Shown: positions 12,246 through 24,474, numbered from the stretch's first letter. The stretch is 64,000 bases of DNA from Mixophyes australis (GCA_036250195.1 JAVHZZ010000005.1:74759505-74823504); one strand, 5' to 3'. Made by a program: numbers and translations. The notes: generated by a model from the sequence alone, not told the origin.

Positions 12246-12600
12246 TCAAAACACTCTACCCATTGGAATAACCCTGCACACAAAATTAAAAAGGCCTAAA
12301 AGGGACTGGAACTTCCGCAGGGAACAAAGGGGGGCCCCCAGTGTCGCTGAAATTGCCTCTGTCAACTTTGTTAGCTTCTCTTCCAGCAGCCTGCAATCTG
12401 CTGCCGAATCGATTTCTATGCCCAGTAACGATAAGCATTGCGTGGGACCTTCCGTCTTGTCATGTGCAATAGGAACACCCACGACTGTAAATAGGGCCTG
12501 TGCTGATTTCAACGTATTTAAACATATGGGGGAATTGCCCAGGCCTATTATCAAAAAATCATCCAGAGGGTGAGCTATTCCCCTATGAACCGTTCCAGCC
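12246..12600 (-). pseudogene. DIRS-type reverse transcriptase, C-terminal part
   Basis: The minus-strand translation contains HPLDDFLIIGLG just upstream of the listed 102-codon frame; LDDF is the DIRS version of the RT catalytic YxDD box. It is followed by VPIAHDKTEGPTQCLSLLGI, the thumb motif typical of DIRS, and then LRKFQSLLGLFNFVCRVIP, which leads into RNase H. The N-terminal half of the RT (fingers and first palm aspartate) was not found upstream, so this is a partial copy. Confidence 0.8.
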
Positions 12601-14095
12601 TGAATGCACCAGTGAACGCACCCCTATGCACCCCAGAGCCGGGGATCACTCTTCACTCAGGGGCACGACATCTGCACATGCGCGGGGTCTCCCGCAGTTC
12701 ACTGCGAACCACTGCGCCACGCGCGCTAGATATGCCGCTGCCTCTCCAACCGCCATTGATAAGTAGGCCGGGTGGGGGCGTCCTCTCAGACACTGCAGGC
12801 TGAAAATGAACTGAAAATAAAGGTATATTAGATTCCGGCCGGCCAGAGTTGACATCCCCTAACAATGTCGCTTCGAGTTCGGGCAATCTGGTTGTAAAAA
12901 ATGTGTCCGAGGTGCCAGGCCTACTGCCTGCTGTTCCGATGGGATATGGCTCATATCTCTCGTACCCGAGACCCCGCCCTCCCCTGTCAGCAGTTGGTAT
13001 AATGGCCTAAGAACAGGTAGGACTGAGATGGCGACTGGGGGAGCCCCTAAAATCTGCTGGAGGAAAAGGCCATAGATATGGGTCATCAACACTACCATGC
13101 TGATAGTCGGAAACATGCTCAGCCACCTGGCTATATTGGGTGCCATACCGGGTATCGGGATCTAATGAAGCAGTGCCCAGCCCCATTATTGCGCACCTTT
13201 ATCCGCTTGTACCTGCTAGGCTACTATCAGTAATTTTAAAAAAAACTAGGGGGGTGGGGTAATAAATGACGCTGCCCAGAGCTATGGCTATAACTGTTGT
13301 CACTTGCGGTGTAGGGCAAATTATCCGTACAGTGGCTGGGATACTGCCCACTGACAACTCCCTTTGCGGCAGCAAGTCCTGTGCATCATACCTATCCCTT
13401 CCCGCCCTTGCCAGTGGCTTTCATTGGTGGGAAAAATCTTGACTATCCAAGATTGGGCCGCTATGCTCCTGAAAGGCCTGGTAAATAGATCTACATGCTG
13501 GAGCTGGGTTACCATAGAATTGCCGACCCCAAGTGGAGCCCCTGATTGCTAAAAACGGGCTTGGGGGAAAAAACAACTGATGAGGTGATGGGCAAAGTGC
13601 TTCTGTAACCTGGGAAAGAAAACAAACTAAAAAAAATAAAATAAAAGTACCAGGACAATACAGAAACAGAACCAGACACACAGATAAAAGAAAGGGATAG
13701 GATGAAATACAAAAAAAACAAGCCAGAAAACGACACTTATGAGGAAATAAAACCAAAACCAGGCAACCAGGAAATGAGACACCCCATTCATTGGTTGGAC
13801 CTGAAACAAAGTAACCCCTTTAGGAAAGTCTAAGCTTGAATGCAACACTGTCACTATTTAATTGCGTTCGTCTATAGGGACTCTGTTGTAATTGTCTTGG
13901 AACTGTATAGTGAAATAACATTTGCTGTTTCCCTCTTTCACAGATTCTAGTCTCTTGAAACAAATGTGTCCTCTAAGAGAGACCAGAAAAAAATATGATT
14001 TATGTTATTCATAAGTTTTATTACTGTTTCTAAGAGCAATCCCAGTCTGAAAACTCAAATACTGGTAGATGAAAGATATAGATCTTTCATAGTAC
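12601..14095 (-). other. probable upstream part of the DIRS remnant, then unassigned DNA
   Basis: 12600-13200 is GC-rich compared with its surroundings and has medium minus-strand frames (12653-12886, 12859-13146). They lie where a DIRS gag-like ORF would be, but I see no diagnostic motif. 13560-14095 is A-rich and shows nothing that I recognise. Confidence 0.3.
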
Positions 14096-14257
14096 CAGTT
14101 AGGAGCCACTGCGGCCACGGGCACCACCGCGACTCGTCTCTTACCCTGCTGAGCGTCACGGCCGTCACCTTGATGACCGGGACGTCACTTCAGCCAGTTG
14201 GTCTGACCGTTGCCAAGGCATGGGCCGGACACCGATTCCCTGCACAGAGTGCCCCGG
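14096..14257 (+). repeat. old LTR-like repeat, copy B, left part
   Basis: GC-rich DNA ending in CCCGG directly at the solo LTR. It resembles the first part of copy A at 6890-7450 only loosely. Its continuation is at 16135-16615, so the solo LTR appears to have landed inside this older repeat. Confidence 0.4.
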
Positions 14258-14476
14258 TGTCACGGGCACTAGGAGTCTCTACCCAGGGATCACCAGATGA
14301 TGGACTTACCAGAGCAGTATAGATGGTAATATGGTACTCTGGTAGAGGGGTGATCACGGAACAGGAGACAGCAGATGGTAGAGAATGCTCGTGGAAAGTC
14401 TATGACTAGCAGCACTGGTAATATATAGATAATAGTACACGAGGAACTGAATGGACAAAGGAAACGTGAGGGTAGT

Positions 14477-14737
14477 CAGTGGTCTGCGGATAGCAAGTTG
14501 TACCACTGCTATAGTGAGGAGGAATGTCCAGAAGTAACGAGGAGGTGATGAGAGTCAGCGGTCTGCGTATAGCAAGTTGTACCGCTGTCTAGGTGAGGGA
14601 ATGGAATCCAGGTGGAGGTATCCGGGAAGTCAGTGGTCTGCGTTAGCAAGTTGTACCACTGCTATGTGGAAGGATACTGGAAACAGATGACTCAGGAAAC
14701 AGGAATCAGTGGTCTGCCTCAGCAAGTTGTACCACTG
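14477..14737 (-). repeat. four stem-loop repeats in the solo LTR
   Basis: Copies lie at 14477-14508, 14556-14587, 14631-14661 and 14707-14737. On the LTR sense strand each reads CAGYGGT, then about 18 nt containing AACTTGCT, then ACCRCTG. Three copies pair GTG with CAC and one (14556-14587) pairs GCG with CGC, so both sides of the stem changed together. The same four repeats occur in the LTRs of the complete element. Confidence 0.85.
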
Positions 14738-15354
14738 AAATATATATGTGAGGAGGAGCACGGGGAGATAAATGTAATGCAGAGTATACACGGGCACACT
14801 GAACTTGACCCCACGATGATATGCACAAAGTAGTAATAACTGAGTAGCACTGCACAAATATACAAAGTCACAAGAACTATCCAGACTAAAAGGTAACACA
14901 GTCAAATGATGGCAACAGTCTCAGTATATAGGCAACTCCAGAGGAGAACAACTCAGTCCAGCAAGGTATGCAATACACCAGCACAGTCAATGATAAGTAT
15001 GCATACCGTGGTTCAGAAGAGCAGGCTGTCAGAAAGAGGTGCAGGGATACCTGAGCGGCTGGAGGCCGGCAGGATACGAAGTCCCAGGAAAATGGAAGCG
15101 GAACCAAGTAGGTGCAGCGCACAGGTAGGTAGACCAGCAACGATGGAAACAATACTCAGGAAGCAGTAGTATTTAGAACTGGACACCTGGAGATCACTGG
15201 AGAGTAGAAGTGGTATGGCAGAGAAGACAGCAGCGGAGCGTTGATCCAATGCAGACAGGCGAGTTGACACAGGCAGGAACACTGTAGAAGCACGGAGAGC
15301 GGATCAGCTGGCTGCAGACACGAGGAGCACTGGAGGAAAACGATGAGCAGGACA

Positions 15355-15835
15355 CTGCAGATACACGGAGCCAGGGGATAGGAATCAGCTGGTGCAGTCA
15401 CGATGAAACACGGGAGAGTTGAAGTGAGCTGGTAACTGTAGAGCACGGAGGCAGAGGATAGGAATCAGCTGGTGCAGTCACGATGAAACACGGGAGAGTT
15501 GAAGTGAGCTGGTAACTGTAGAGCACGGAGGCAGCGGATAGGAATCAGCTGGTGCAGTCACGATGAAACACGGGAGAGTTGAAGTGAGCTGGTAACGGTA
15601 GAGCACGGAGGCAGCGGATAGGAATCAGCTGGTGCAGTCACGATGAAACACGGGAGAGTTGAAGTGAGCTGGTAACGGTAGAGCACGGAGGCAGCGGATA
15701 GGAATCAGCTGGTGCAGTCACGATGAAACACGGAAGAGTTGAAGTGAGCTGGTAACTGTAGAGCACGGAGGCAGCGGATAGGAATCAGCTGGTGCAGTCA
15801 CGATGAAACACAGGAGAGTTGAAGTGGTCTGGAAA
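15355..15835 (-). repeat. 80-bp minisatellite inside the solo LTR
   Basis: The string GAGCACGGAGGCAG recurs at 15441, 15521, 15601, 15681 and 15761, giving an exact 80-bp period over about six units with only scattered substitutions. The homologous array in the LTRs near 52.4 kb and 56.6 kb has a 79-bp period. Confidence 0.95.
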
Positions 15836-16134
15836 CCACAGGAGAGTTGAAGTGGTCTGGAAACCACAGGAACAACAAGAATCAGCAGGAGCTGAATACA
15901 CGAGGAGACACAGGAACACCTTCAGAGGCTCATGGGGAATGAGACTCCAAGATCAGGCAACGAGGTATAGACAACAGGTGCTTTAAATAGGGAGTGTTGC
16001 CTGATCAGCCAATTAACTAAAAGGAACATGTACTGAAGGTTTGAAAGGGCTGCACATGCGCAGACCCTCAGGATGGTGGACGGCCACGGTTCCTAAACAC
16101 ACGGGAAGAAGCACTCACAGTCCGGTGAGTGACA

Positions 16135-16615
16135 CCCGGCAAATAGGACAGCCGGGCGCAGACGCTGAATTCTCCTTAGCCTGTGGGCTGATTAATGTGT
16201 CGTCTATTTAATTATTCCTGCCATGTGTATAGTTACAGGGCTTAGCCCTGATTGGTTGGTCTGTGTATTTAAGGCAGGGAGGGCTTAGCCTCCCTGCTGG
16301 TTATAGCGCTTCTGACCCAGTCTTGCTGACCTGCTCCTGTTTATTGTACCCTGTCCTGTGGATACTCTGTTGGATTTTCTGTGTATGACCCTTGCCTGGA
16401 CTTTGGACTCTACCTGTTTGTTCGTGCCCCTCACCCTTTGTCCAGTACCTTGGACTCTGCTACCTTGTCTGTGACCCTGAACCTTGGCATGTTTACTGAC
16501 TTCTCTGGTTGCCTGTGACCCTTGACCTCGGCTACTGTCTGACTATCCGCTGCCTTTTGGCCTGTCGCTACGGGCCTTCATTACCAACCCACACTACACC
16601 TTGAGTTAAGTCCTG
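16135..16615 (+). repeat. old LTR-like repeat, copy B, right part
   Basis: It contains TGTATTTAAGGCAGGG near 16263 and GGGCTTAGCCTCCCTGCTGG directly after, matching the corresponding part of copy A near 7160. A long CCTG-rich tail follows and fades near 16615. The architecture suggests a TATA-driven LTR of an old Ty3-type family. Confidence 0.45.
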
Positions 16616-16736
16616 GGTGCATATAAGTACCGGTGAGCACATTAAGCTCAAAGGCAGTGGTCAGGGAACAGGGGTAAATTACCCCAAATGGGTTAAAAAT
16701 GAAATTCCTGGGGGTAATGCTGCCAACTCACATGCT

Positions 16737-17061
16737 GTCAGTTGGATTGTAGACCCATTTAAATGTGAAATTGCTGTTGTACCAGAAGAGCCTCAAGGGT
16801 TGGCAGAGGGACTTCTTGAGTTTCGGTGCAATAATGAGGCACGTATTGCATTTGAAAACAAAGCAGATCTGTCATATTTTTGGATGTCAACAGCTGCAAT
16901 GGCATTCAAAATTGCACGAGGAGGCACTGAAAAAGTTGCTGGCTTTTGCAACAACCTACCTTTGTGAACAAGAATTTTCCACTCTAACAAACATAAAAAC
17001 AAAGCAGAGAAATCTATTGGACACTGAAGACTGTATCCAAATTGCTCTGACATCAAAATGA
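16737..17061 (+). pseudogene. hAT transposase (ZBED5/SCAND3-like), C-terminal end
   Basis: A plus-strand frame runs through WIVDPFKCEI, EEPQGLAEGLLEF and FENKADLSYFW. It is continued in another frame by EALKKLLAFATTYLCEQEF and STLTNIKTKQRN. The last part is the C-terminal dimerisation region of hAT transposases of the type domesticated in ZBED5, SCAND3 and FAM200 proteins, where the family reads YLCExxFSxLTxIKTK. One frameshift near 16920 separates the two parts, and nothing N-terminal was found, so this is a fragment. It belongs to a different hAT branch from the 37.9-40.3 kb transposase. Confidence 0.75.
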
Positions 17062-17933
17062 CCCAATATTGATGTTCGCGTTTCTTTGGTGCCCAATCAT
17101 AGTGGTGGAGAATGGGTTGAATCTGTCCATATTGCATGTTATATGTGCAGAATAGGTGCAAAAAATAAGTAAATGTTAAAATCATTTTTACCCTTCTAGG
17201 CACCTAGAGCCATAGTACTTATTTGGAAACAAGAATAAAGGTTCCCCAATGTATATAATTCACACAACCTTAAATGTGGAATCATGGACTCTCTTTTCAC
17301 AACCAGCATATTTATAAAGCTTAAGCCCCTTAGACGATGCTGGGCCACAAACATTGAAACTGGTAGGTGCAGGCAAATGGAATGGAGAAAGCAGATTTTA
17401 ATTCCCTGCATCAGGAGTCTTGTTTGGATGCAAAGCAGCAGTTGCGGGGTCACGACATTGCCGCTTTAAATTCACATTTATTTATGTCGCTGTGATAATT
17501 TACGTTTATAGTATTAATTTATAGTTTAAGTGACATGCCTGAAAGCTGTGTGCTTGGAATTAGTACCTGTCAGCATGCCGCTGTATTCGTAAATGTGCTG
17601 CTTCTGATTTTAGGTAAGTCTGTATTATATTCCTGTTGCTTTTGTAGTAATCATTTTTTTTTTTTTGTAGGGATCCTGGTTGTCAGTGTTTTCTAACTCT
17701 GGAAAATGAGTACCACCGCCTAATACAGGGCATCTAGGTCCTTCTTTGGGATTTGGGAAAAGATATTGGGGCTTTCCCCATACCTCTTCATTCATTCACA
17801 GAGATACACAGATACTGTGTATTGTTGTCATTTACACATATATGCAAATAGAAAATATCAGGATGCACATATTACTGAAAAAAAATAAATCTGCAACCTT
17901 CTTTCTGGTGGAATATTAGAAAGTATAGCCACA
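17062..17933. other. no gene recognised
   Basis: Medium frames on both strands around 17196-17469 overlap each other and show no known motif. A T-run lies near 17660. No supported feature. Confidence 0.35.
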
Positions 17934-18247
17934 GGACCTGAGTCATTAAGGTGAACAAAGCAAAAAAATAAGGAGTAAGTTTGTTCATGGACAAACTATG
18001 TTACTTTGCAAGGGGTGCAAATTAGTTTATTATTTTGCACATAAGATATATTTTTTCATGTAGCACACAAATACTCAATAGCTTCATTTTTACACTTAAA
18101 TTTAAGGCTGATCCAGGACATGCCCTATTCCAAATATAAATCTGTCCCCGCATCTTAAATTTACCTCCCTCTCTAATGCAACATGGTTTTGCCCAGGTGC
18201 AAAGATACTCAGTTTTTATGCTGTGCTCTCCTTAATGATTCAGCCCC
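17934..18247. mobile_element. MITE-like element with GGNCCTGAxTCATTAAGG ends
   Basis: The left end GGACCTGAGTCATTAAGG at 17934-17951 pairs with the inverted right end GGGGCTGAATCATTAAGG (15 of 18 match). The trinucleotide ACA flanks both sides. A similar pair of ends is found at 32436 and 33248. No coding capacity. Confidence 0.5.
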
Positions 18248-20275
18248 ACAGAACTTTTTTGCCACAGGAAAAATAGGTAACGCTACAGTATTAATAGTGC
18301 TAAGATCCAGCACAAATCCTTGTTTTATTGCTGCATTCTAGGACGTGGCTTGGAAGGTTAAATATTGGTTTTAACCACTACAGCTACAATATCATTCTGG
18401 AGATCTCAAAAAAGACACAACTTATTTTTTAAAGTTTAAAACCTTGCTGTTCAGAATAGAAGGAGGGTAAGAGGGTACTGTCCCCGCATTCTTTGGAAGA
18501 GATGGTAGAGTTATAAGCAAGTTACGGGAGGTGGAGTAGCACACGTAAGGTATGTTGTCTTTTTCCCTTTATGACTATTCCCTACACTCTTACTTCTTGA
18601 CTCCTCTTTTTGTTTAGTATAGCTCATTCTGCATGTGTTTTATGTTGTGCATGTGTTTTACATTGTGCACATTTTACACCAGAGCACTTCTTACTTGATG
18701 CTCCACAGAATCTTTCTAATCTTGTTCAAATTTAAGGTTCCGGCCAGGGGGATATTTATTTTTCCATTTTGCAATCCTGTGCCAATCCTTCATGCACTTG
18801 TAAGTTTCATTTCTATGTTGTGTATGCTTATATCCTATTGGTGTACTAAATAAAGGGATTTACTATTACCTGATGTCATCTTTATAATTTCAGTTTGCTT
18901 ATGCACACAAGGGTAAACCTTTTTAGGGGTCTTTTCAGAAAATGGAATAAACCAATGACTTAGGACATCATACAATTGACAATTATGGCGTTATGTGTAA
19001 AAGAATAGGTTTTGGGACTCCTTGCAGTGGATTCTATGGACACACAAAAATATGTATAATATCACCTGCTACATAGAATTTACATATTTCCGCTATTCAG
19101 TATTCATCCTTTCACCAAGTACTGAATATACTGAATAATTCATTCTTCACAAACTAGAAACATTTTGAATCAAACTCAGGACTATATGCCCTGGGAAAGC
19201 TAGAAGTCATGATCATTTTTTTAGAAATGAAAATAAAGATAAAAAGACATTGACATCTTAGAATATGTATCCTGGTCAAACTAGAAAAATTATCTTCAAT
19301 CCCACAGTACCTGCTCAGGGAGCTAGAACCTTGTGACAGGCTGTATTATCTCTGTTAACTCAGGGACCATAGTTTATTATGGGCCAGTTAACACAGGGAG
19401 AAAGAGTAACATACAACTCTGGTAGGGTCTGGGTTTCTACAGTGAAAAGCACCATATATAATTCTAGTACTGGCCACTGCAGACACTCTTTCATTATACT
19501 TTTACTCAGGGGCACAACTCTTCTGGTGCAGCTAGAACCATGGGTTCCTTGACCTGTCAGGGGCCCACCTGCCAGACATTTGTTTTTGCGGATCAAACCA
19601 CTTTTATCCTAGGCGATAATCTTAAGAGACACCCTCTGGTGGACAAGAGTGAATAAGGGGTTAATAATTGGGGTCCAGATTGTGCTCGATCACTACTGTA
19701 GTGTGTCTTACTTTCACACAACCCACTGAATTCACACATGATATGCAGCAGCCAACCCACACCAAACAGACAGTGGATAGCTCCACTATGATTGTCAGAC
19801 AGTTCAGGATGCAGAGTACTGTGAGTTGTAAAACTATTGAGTGAGATTTCCTAATCCTATGCCACACAGGCTGGCTGCTGCATGCACATCATGTGCAAGC
19901 TCAGTTAGTTGTCTGAAAGGACCGAATAAACAGGAGAAAATGTACTATAATCTGTCTGTTTATGTATTTTTAGGATAAGGGTGAGGGTGGAAACGGACAA
20001 CAAAATGTATTTTTACACATGTGAGATTCCCATTCCTTAGTTTTGCCACAGTAGGGACTCCTCAATTCATACAATATAAAGTAATTTTACCTACAATATT
20101 ATTTAATTTCCTACCCTACAACAAATGTAATTGCTCATGATATAACTATTTTGAAAATATTGATAATAAACAACATAAGAAAAATGTAGCTAGGATGCAA
20201 AACATGCATGACACTTACATTGTCAGATGCATTTATACAGTCCGAGAGTTCAACGGAGACAAAAGCAGTCTTGAA
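18248..20275. other. no gene recognised
   Basis: Short frames at 18635-18853, 19360-19596 and 19661-19867 show no motif and no gene structure. The sequence is AT-rich single-copy-looking DNA within this window. Confidence 0.35.
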
Positions 20276-20383
20276 GCAGAGAAAAGTTCCTCCTATTTAG
20301 TATGGCTTATCTGTGATTTGGTTCATATGGCAGAGAAAAGTTCCTCCTATTTAGTATGGCTTATCTGTGATTTGGTTCAAATG
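20276..20383. repeat. 54-bp tandem duplication
   Basis: The unit starting GCAGAGAAAAGTTCCTCC occurs at 20276 and again at 20330, with one visible difference near the end (CATATGG against CAAATGG). It looks like a recent local duplication. Confidence 0.9.
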
Positions 20384-21410
20384 GTCGTATTGTAGTTCTT
20401 CTCTGCTCCAGCTGTTCAGCATCACACTTTTGACACCAAAGAATTGTCAAATATCACACAGGAAAAATCTGGGTGTGAGTTGATCAGAGATTTGCTTTTA
20501 TTCCTTAGCAATATGATTCCATCAGAAAGAGCGCACAGTCATACAAGAATGCTCAAATGTTAGTGCTTTGCCCTAATTTACTGAGACAGTAGCTTATAAA
20601 TCATAATTATGGAGGTTACTAATCCATATTTTATAATACACATAATACACAAGATATTATGCCAGCCGAACATATATGAAGGGAAAAAGCACTAAACTAG
20701 TAGGGAAGCAATTTAAAAAATAAATGATAGAAATTTACAACTAAGCATTATTTTAAATCATGTTATTCAAGCAAAAATTAATTTACATCCATCTTATTCT
20801 TATCCATAAGTAAGATAATTAAATTAATAAATGTAATAAATTCTATAATAAATCGAAAGTCCAAAAATGTGACCCCTATAAACATTAGAAATTCTGTAAG
20901 AGAATTTTGAAATTTGGCAAATGCACTCTCTTCTGTATATTATATGGATATAAAAGTCACTGAGTGGTTCTGTTACCAAAGCAGAAGGCTATTTGCCAAG
21001 CATTATTATACAGGTTACAGATTTACAAAGTGACTTCTAAGATCTGTAACAATTTACGGTAGGGGATGTATTACATAAGTTTATATGTATAGTAACATAC
21101 ACATAATTTAGTTATTAAAGGAATTGAATGATATTTAACAGTTCTAAACTAATTTGGCGCCCTATCCTTCTCTTTTTGCATTTAGATTTTTTCCAGAAAC
21201 ACCATCTGGTACACTTGGGAATTGGCAGCTGTCTGTACATCGAGTGTTTTATACATTACGGACTATTTGGACAATTAATCATTATTGAGTTATGCTCCAT
21301 TGTGTAACTTTGCTATTGTTTGCAATGTATAGAAACATAATTTATGTATTATTTTAAAGTGCACTAAGGGCTCAACCAGTTGACCGGGGAACCACATTAG
21401 GAATTGAGCA
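20384..21410. other. no gene recognised
   Basis: AT-rich DNA without supported coding or repeat structure. Confidence 0.35.
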
Positions 21411-21429
21411 GGAGAGATCCTCTGCTGTG

Positions 21430-21745
21430 CTACATATGCTGTCTACACAGCTAACTAGAAGATATGCGGTATAGGAGTGACTGCAAGAAGATATGCGGCA
21501 TGGGAGTGACTGCAAGATGATATACGGTATGGGCAGAGGTGGAACTAACAGGCTGTGGGCCTCAGTGCACGGAAGCGTGGAGGAAGAGAGGATGGAACCG
21601 GGACCCACAGCTCGCAAGATCCGACCTTCTGCATCTGCCATGCACCAATTATAGTTCCGCCACTGAACTTTGGAGTGACTCCAAGAAGATATTTGGCATA
21701 GGACTGACTGCAAGAAGATATGCGGCATGAGAGTGACTGAAAAAA
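21430..21745. repeat. about 29-bp tandem repeats split by a MITE
   Basis: Units of the type GAAGATATGCGGCATGGGAG followed by TGACTGCAA recur before 21533 and again after 21665, each about 28-30 bp. The array was probably continuous before the 132-bp MITE inserted into it. Confidence 0.65.
21534..21665. mobile_element. hAT-type MITE, 132 bp
   Basis: The left end CAGAGGTGGAACTA and the inverted right end CAGTGGCGGAACTA match at 12 of 14 positions and have hAT-type termini. A clean 8-bp target duplication is not visible; the flanks GGTATGGG and AACTTTGG share only a few bases, perhaps because the insertion lies in a tandem array. Confidence 0.6.
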
Positions 21746-22814
21746 CATGATTTCCGATAAATTCATATGAACCCTGCTAAATGTTCTTTGTTTTCCCTAA
21801 TATTATTTTGGAACATAGCATAAAAATTGCTATACATAGAAAAATTATTGATTTCAATATCTTTTATTTATGTTCCTTTTTTCCTATAATGCCCAAGTAA
21901 AAAAATATATCAGTATTACTATTTTAAAAAATTAAAAAAAAACATTTATTTTTGTAGAGTAAGAAAAATAATTATTCCTGGTGTATCTAATATGTAGTGA
22001 AAATGTGATTATTAGATATGAAACAATTATGGCTATGAAGGGATAAATATATCATATCAGCTTCATTAGGAAATCTCACTGGTGTTAGATATTATTCTGA
22101 AAAATGCAAAATGAAATATGTTCATATAATTCAAATGATTGTAGAAGGCTGTATAGTTGTTCAGTTTGGGACCAGGATATCAATTTGACATTTAAAGAAA
22201 ATAAACCCAGTTATTTACAATAGTTATTGAGACAGCATGAATCCTTGGAGCAGTATAAAAAAATGACTGTGTTAATGTAATGAATCTACCATATTTTATA
22301 TAAACTAGAAAATGCTTAATTTCGATGAGGCTCAAATGAAGGGGGCAAGAGCAGACCCTTTCTGGACATATCCCTGAGGGCATGATAACGCCTAGTAGTT
22401 CTTAAGTGATAAAGCCAGAAGTGAGCTATGAAGGTTTTTATTTAATTGAGTTAATTGCACATCCCAATGTCAGCAGTAATGTATCTTGTTTGGACCAGTA
22501 GCTCCGAAATTATTTATAATTGAGTTGAGTCTCTTCTTTATCCATTTCAGTGGCTTTAGTTGAGTCCCAAATATAACCAATGTACAATGTATATTATGAG
22601 GTGACAATTTTGAGTTATTGAGACTACCAAGCTGTTTTACGGCACATGCATGATGCACATGTTGAACACAAGTAATAGGATCACAATATCTATACAAATA
22701 CAAACTTCTTAAATAAGGCACTTTTAAATTTCTGATATGCAATTCTGAGAACAATTTTATGGTGTCCTGGGTATTGCAAAAGGGATAAAACTGAGAGTGT
22801 TGTTTGTTGAAGAT
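21746..22814. other. no gene recognised
   Basis: AT-rich DNA with no supported feature. The minus-strand frames at 22192-22383 and 22470-22754 carry no recognisable motif. Confidence 0.35.
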
Positions 22815-22817
22815 TTA

Positions 22818-23002
22818 GGGGCAGATTCAATTAGCCACGATTTTCCTTTAGTACGGTACAAAATAACGTTCATTTTTGTTTACACCTCTATGGGGAGCAA
22901 GCAAAAATGAGCGAATGCTTCACTAAACAAAAACGCCTAGTAGTGTCTCGCTGCCGTTCCGGAGACACTACGCTGCAATTTTTTTCTAATTGAATCTGCC
23001 CC
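22818..23002. mobile_element. Harbinger-like MITE, 185 bp
   Basis: Perfect 17-bp terminal inverted repeats GGGGCAGATTCAATTAG at 22818-22834 and 22986-23002, flanked by the trinucleotide TTA on both sides (22815-22817 and 23003-23005). G-rich ends and a TWA duplication are typical of PIF/Harbinger elements. A second element of exactly the same length lies at 32725-32909. Confidence 0.85.
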
Positions 23003-23005
23003 TTA

Positions 23006-23579
23006 GAGCTTAATCATTGTATTCTTTGAGGTTATTTGTTACACATGCATGCATGTTCCATTTGTTATTACTGGAATGCAATCTCAGGCAAGGTTCTCTT
23101 TAAGCTGAGCATTATGGAAATTACAGTGTTAAAAATGGAACTTATTAAAAAGAATCCACCAGATGCAAAATGCAACCTTTCATGGAGAGTCCTCATTAAG
23201 TTTACTTTTTAACTCTTACCTCTCTAGATTACCCAGCTTAGAGGAAACATTGGCCACAGGTCCATAGCACTGACAATCAGAAGAGAGAGAGCTGTCAGCA
23301 ATGCTGGACCTAACTTATCCTAGCTTTTCAAGCAGCTAGAGCCTGGATGTTTGCATTCTTGAACCATATCCACTATTTTCATACTGAGTGGAAATTTGAA
23401 TTTCTAGCTCCCTCTGCTAATATTGTTAGCTCTGCTTGCTTGACACGAATGTGGAGAGGATAAAGTAGATGGATAGTGTGGACTTTAAAATAAGAGAATG
23501 AGAGGGAGATTTCAGATGGTATGACTCGGAAGGTGCAACTTGGAGAAAGTAGAATGCTTACTTCACCCCGTTGTCTGTT
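23006..23579. other. no gene recognised
   Basis: No feature supported. The right end may already be diverged LINE sequence linked to the antisense fragment that follows. Confidence 0.3.
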
Positions 23580-24160
23580 TCCAGGTCTGGGGGTATGGCG
23601 GAGGGAGAGTCCTCCATAGGAGAGAGCTGCAGGGGATGTAGTTTCAGAGGAGTTGAGGCAAGTTTCTATAATGGCAAAGAGGTTGAGGAATTTAGAAATG
23701 AATAGATCATAAATGGATGCAAGTTTGTTACAAACAGATCTGGCGTTCCATAGTGCACAGGAGAAGGGAAAAGAAGGTAGTGGAGATATGTGGATAAGGT
23801 TGGCGGGATTGCAAGTACGTGGTGGATGGAAAGGTTTGGGACGGAGTAAGGAGCGTGAGCAGAGAATAGGGATGTACAGGGTCTAGGGTTAGGTGACATG
23901 TCACCAGCAGCCATGAGAGTGGGTGTGAGGTTTATTTCTGTTTATGTAGGTAGGTGAGTGTTTTGGGTGCAGGAGACAAAACAGTTCATGTGTGCAGACT
24001 GGAGAGGAGAGAAATAGTGTAGGGGAAATCATAGTCGGGAGGGAGAAATAGGATGATGGAGAAAGAAGTGGATTATTAAGAGAAGTGGGGTGATAATAAA
24101 TAGGGCAGAGTATAAATTGAGTAGGTGCATGATGGAGACTATTAGCAACAGAATCCAAAA
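23580..24160 (-). pseudogene. L2/CR1-like LINE, 5' part with endonuclease start
   Basis: On the minus strand GDMSPNPRPC (near 23900) resembles the GDxxxNPGP motif that precedes the endonuclease in L2/CR1 ORF2. About 180 bp further on, another frame gives VCNKLASIYDLFISKFLNLF followed by AIIETCLN, which is the opening of the apurinic-type endonuclease domain, including the ET catalytic motif. Frames shift between the pieces and there is no RT here. This is a decayed 5' fragment, unlinked to the plus-strand L2 copy at 62 kb. Confidence 0.7.
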
Positions 24161-24474
24161 AACTGAGTTATTTCTTTTAAAATTGAAAGTTTTTCTAGTG
24201 AAAGTAATCTTGTGTGGGGCAGTGACAACTGAAATAATTTTGAAAAAAATATGTGTTTGCTTGTGAGATTCAGCAGAAGTTGCACAACCCAAAAAAGTGA
24301 GGGTCAGCACACAGCTGCACATCTCAAAGAAAGCTATATTTTCTAAAAAAAAATATTTTCAATACTTCTTTATTTTGAAAGGGTCGTTCAGTGAAATCTA
24401 TATTTAAACAGGGGTGTTTGTGTGTGAGGTCAGCATGCAGCTGCAAACCCCAGGATCCCAAACAGAAGGGTTTT

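Larger units (their letters stand above)
14258..16134 (-). mobile_element. solo LTR of a chromovirus-type Ty3 retrotransposon
   Basis: On the minus strand this 1877-bp unit begins TGTCACTCACCGGACTGTGA and ends CCCGTGACA, the same ends as the LTRs at 52108-54037 and 56255-58182. It is flanked by the perfect 5-bp duplication CCCGG (14253-14257 and 16135-16139). It therefore represents an insertion that lost its interior and one LTR by recombination. A TATTTAAAG box lies on the minus strand near 15985-15993. An 80-bp minisatellite and four stem-loop repeats are shared in kind with the full element. Confidence 0.9.

Noticed and set aside
13421..13854. Hydrophobic minus-strand frames (membrane-like)
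   Set aside because: They are produced by an A-rich plus strand read as T-rich codons; no start context, no conserved motif.
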